Assembly: GCA_021805985.1 (NCBI GenBank)
Contig: JAJZDN010000012.1
Coordinates: 18,007 to 82,006, forward strand
Origin: Planctomycetota bacterium
Lineage (GTDB): Bacteria > Planctomycetota > Phycisphaerae > WQYP01
Direction: 5' to 3'
DNA length: 64,000 bases
Shown here one piece after another: positions 63,901 to 64,000 of this stretch (the stretch's first letter is position 1; every line of letters starts with the position of its first letter). Both the position numbers and the translations under genes were made by a program. The notes below the pieces were generated by a model. It had not been told where the DNA came from. It did no database searches and saw only the letters and a program-made list of their open reading frames with translations.

Positions 63901-64000
63901 CTGAACCATGTGCCCTTGCGCCCGCCCACGCCATCGGTGACATAAAACGGCTGAATCTGCGGTTTTACCTCGGCCTCAATCTGATCGAAAAAAGCCTTTA
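60978..64000 (-). CDS. DUF1156-type DNA methylase, 5' end beyond right edge
   Basis: The frame is open to the window edge (about 1007 residues). An apparent start at 63929 is an internal GTG, and coding continues upstream of it. Zinc-ribbon-like Cys pairs (CTCKNKAC, CPRCGTW) lie in the visible N-terminal half. The methylase motif IV DPPFGDNLYYSDLSNFFFAW follows near the middle, with GGIMAFTFHHSED after it. This is the pattern of DUF1156-containing DNA methylases. It would modify DNA, protecting the host if the operon restricts phage. The N-terminal part of the family is missing from the window. Confidence 0.88.
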   Translation of the reverse strand, partial: KAFFDQIEAEVKPQIQPFYVTDGVGGRKGTWFRVDAVSGRQAMPAGFDPIALPPNQRKDYQYEGPEIIYTFWAKHGPCIKPGCGHRTPIFRSPIVAIKKLGVKYIPCTCKNKACGISFHAELGDARVAPEAEHVVLENEHPYTVVTSGVTKRLNEYSEGAKSDRDQRIAELSAMVETESGFNCPRCGTWSGQSVRDVVKMHQGAGRMADIDKKHLGILPARNGKKPVYCTLLIDPDWLKGSPGEEAGKEFGGFIDAPISATEAWYRERLEHLRLIEVRGMVGAVAGEDASANAEAAGSGDDAKVWVPPTITLRDGRVIDTRAETIARKANGKENDGHFTCAAPAGGHQVHFARSVRATRRTSPVAPYVIQAYDPKRDEEGCPYGGRFFKAPDWADVERIVAAEREWESRRDADLDGCWPREEMPFTYMTHRANFALPEQGYTHWYKMFNPRQLTVHALLLRVVVAGTASEAAKHQALGAVQQYLRNQNMFCIWDVSRDCMAPFLSNANYAPKMHTIENPVFGTLGRGNWTSTVDGVKEGLDWAAAPWDSVPAEVRKLTGEPRLAVGDPILPGADIHCGTSSEARFTGPFDLVITDPPFGDNLYYSDLSNFFFAWLRLPLKNEYPDIFGPTKTPSAQEALKPRALPDAEGDKHYYDRLTPCWAEACRVMKDGGIMAFTFHHSEDAQWEIVLRSLFEAGFYLEATYPIASDEMKGKGGQFGAKGTEYDIIHVCRKRLEAPKPVSWPKMRQWVKAEMSRLRPVLESYKARGLQDADVRVILRGKALEFYSRHYGKVMVSAPGGEDLVLSIRDALLGINQLLDELNGAPGERPPSIVQPVVYQYLRLFGPKVSYGRDEVSKLLRGTAIQPRDFERTGSTPWIVEEDKVVTRVPIYTRFQKMRQRSRRELKTELDQAHFLIGAAMPVQDGDTGVNIEKELERETFLIRPGVEALLDWHSKTSAGADEPDVPRAAGVALQLLRAAFEAKRARMRQEQPMLFEEWEASAKTVA

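Noticed and set aside
57602..64000. Assignment of the right-edge operon to canonical class 1 DISARM
   Set aside because: No DUF1998 pair (DrmA/DrmB) or phospholipase-D gene is visible, and the methylase looks DUF1156-type. Only a general resemblance can be claimed.

Overview
The window looks like a chromosomal segment of a planctomycete-type bacterium, probably a Phycisphaerae relative. This is inferred from gene content only: several PEP-CTERM secreted proteins, prepilin-like proteins with N-terminal methylation motifs and an H-x9-DG-type end, large secreted glycoside hydrolases, a XylR-type sugar regulator and a DUF2203 protein. No rRNA is present to confirm it.

Layout. 1-6 kb: a left-truncated FucP-type sugar transporter, cysK, and an HD-GYP response regulator with its hybrid histidine kinase. 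6.2-11.6 kb: a compact accessory island bounded by 76-bp near-perfect inverted repeats and abutting tRNA-Ala(UGC). It carries an ImmA/XRE pair, divergent from a four-gene ubiquitin-like operon (ubiquitin-like protein, Prok-E2_E-type E2, JAB-E1 fusion, DUF6527 protein), and a large serine recombinase split by one in-frame TAG. 12-25.9 kb: mostly core functions. These are a NifA-type sigma-54 activator, an orphan Cas3''-like HD nuclease, a MoxR ATPase, a DUF2203 protein, pheS, rplT, rpmI, an RluA-type pseudouridine synthase, trxB, an ABC ATPase, a PEP-CTERM protein and a CPA2 antiporter with C-terminal Usp-like regions.

26-47.5 kb: a polysaccharide-utilisation and surface region. It holds GH3, a COG4705 membrane protein, XylR, GH16 with a PEP-CTERM tail, GH128, GH2, prepilin-like and PEP-CTERM proteins, and GH78 rhamnosidase. 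GH16, GH128 and GH3 would together degrade beta-1,3-glucan, with GH2 and GH78 acting on decorated glycans. Two copies of a ~330-bp noncoding module and a prepilin pseudogene show local duplication. 47.5-53.2 kb: an unrecognised secreted protein, an SDR, a DinB-fold protein, a TlpA-like thioredoxin and a PhoD-like protein with degenerate metal motifs. 53.3-64 kb: tRNA-Ala(CGC), then accessory genes that look defence-related. These are a DUF2130 nuclease-fold protein with a Rad50-like ATPase, convergent with a three-gene operon (DUF1156-type DNA methylase running off the right edge, unknown 170-aa protein, SNF2-type helicase).

The strongest candidate for an unusual system is the ubiquitin-like operon. 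It has all parts of a conjugation and removal pathway, but by eye the E1-like and E2-like proteins lack cysteines where the classical catalytic ones should be. That suggests a non-thioester mechanism. Both accessory clusters sit on the 3' side of tRNA-Ala genes. All functional statements rest on motif recognition by eye; no database search was run.
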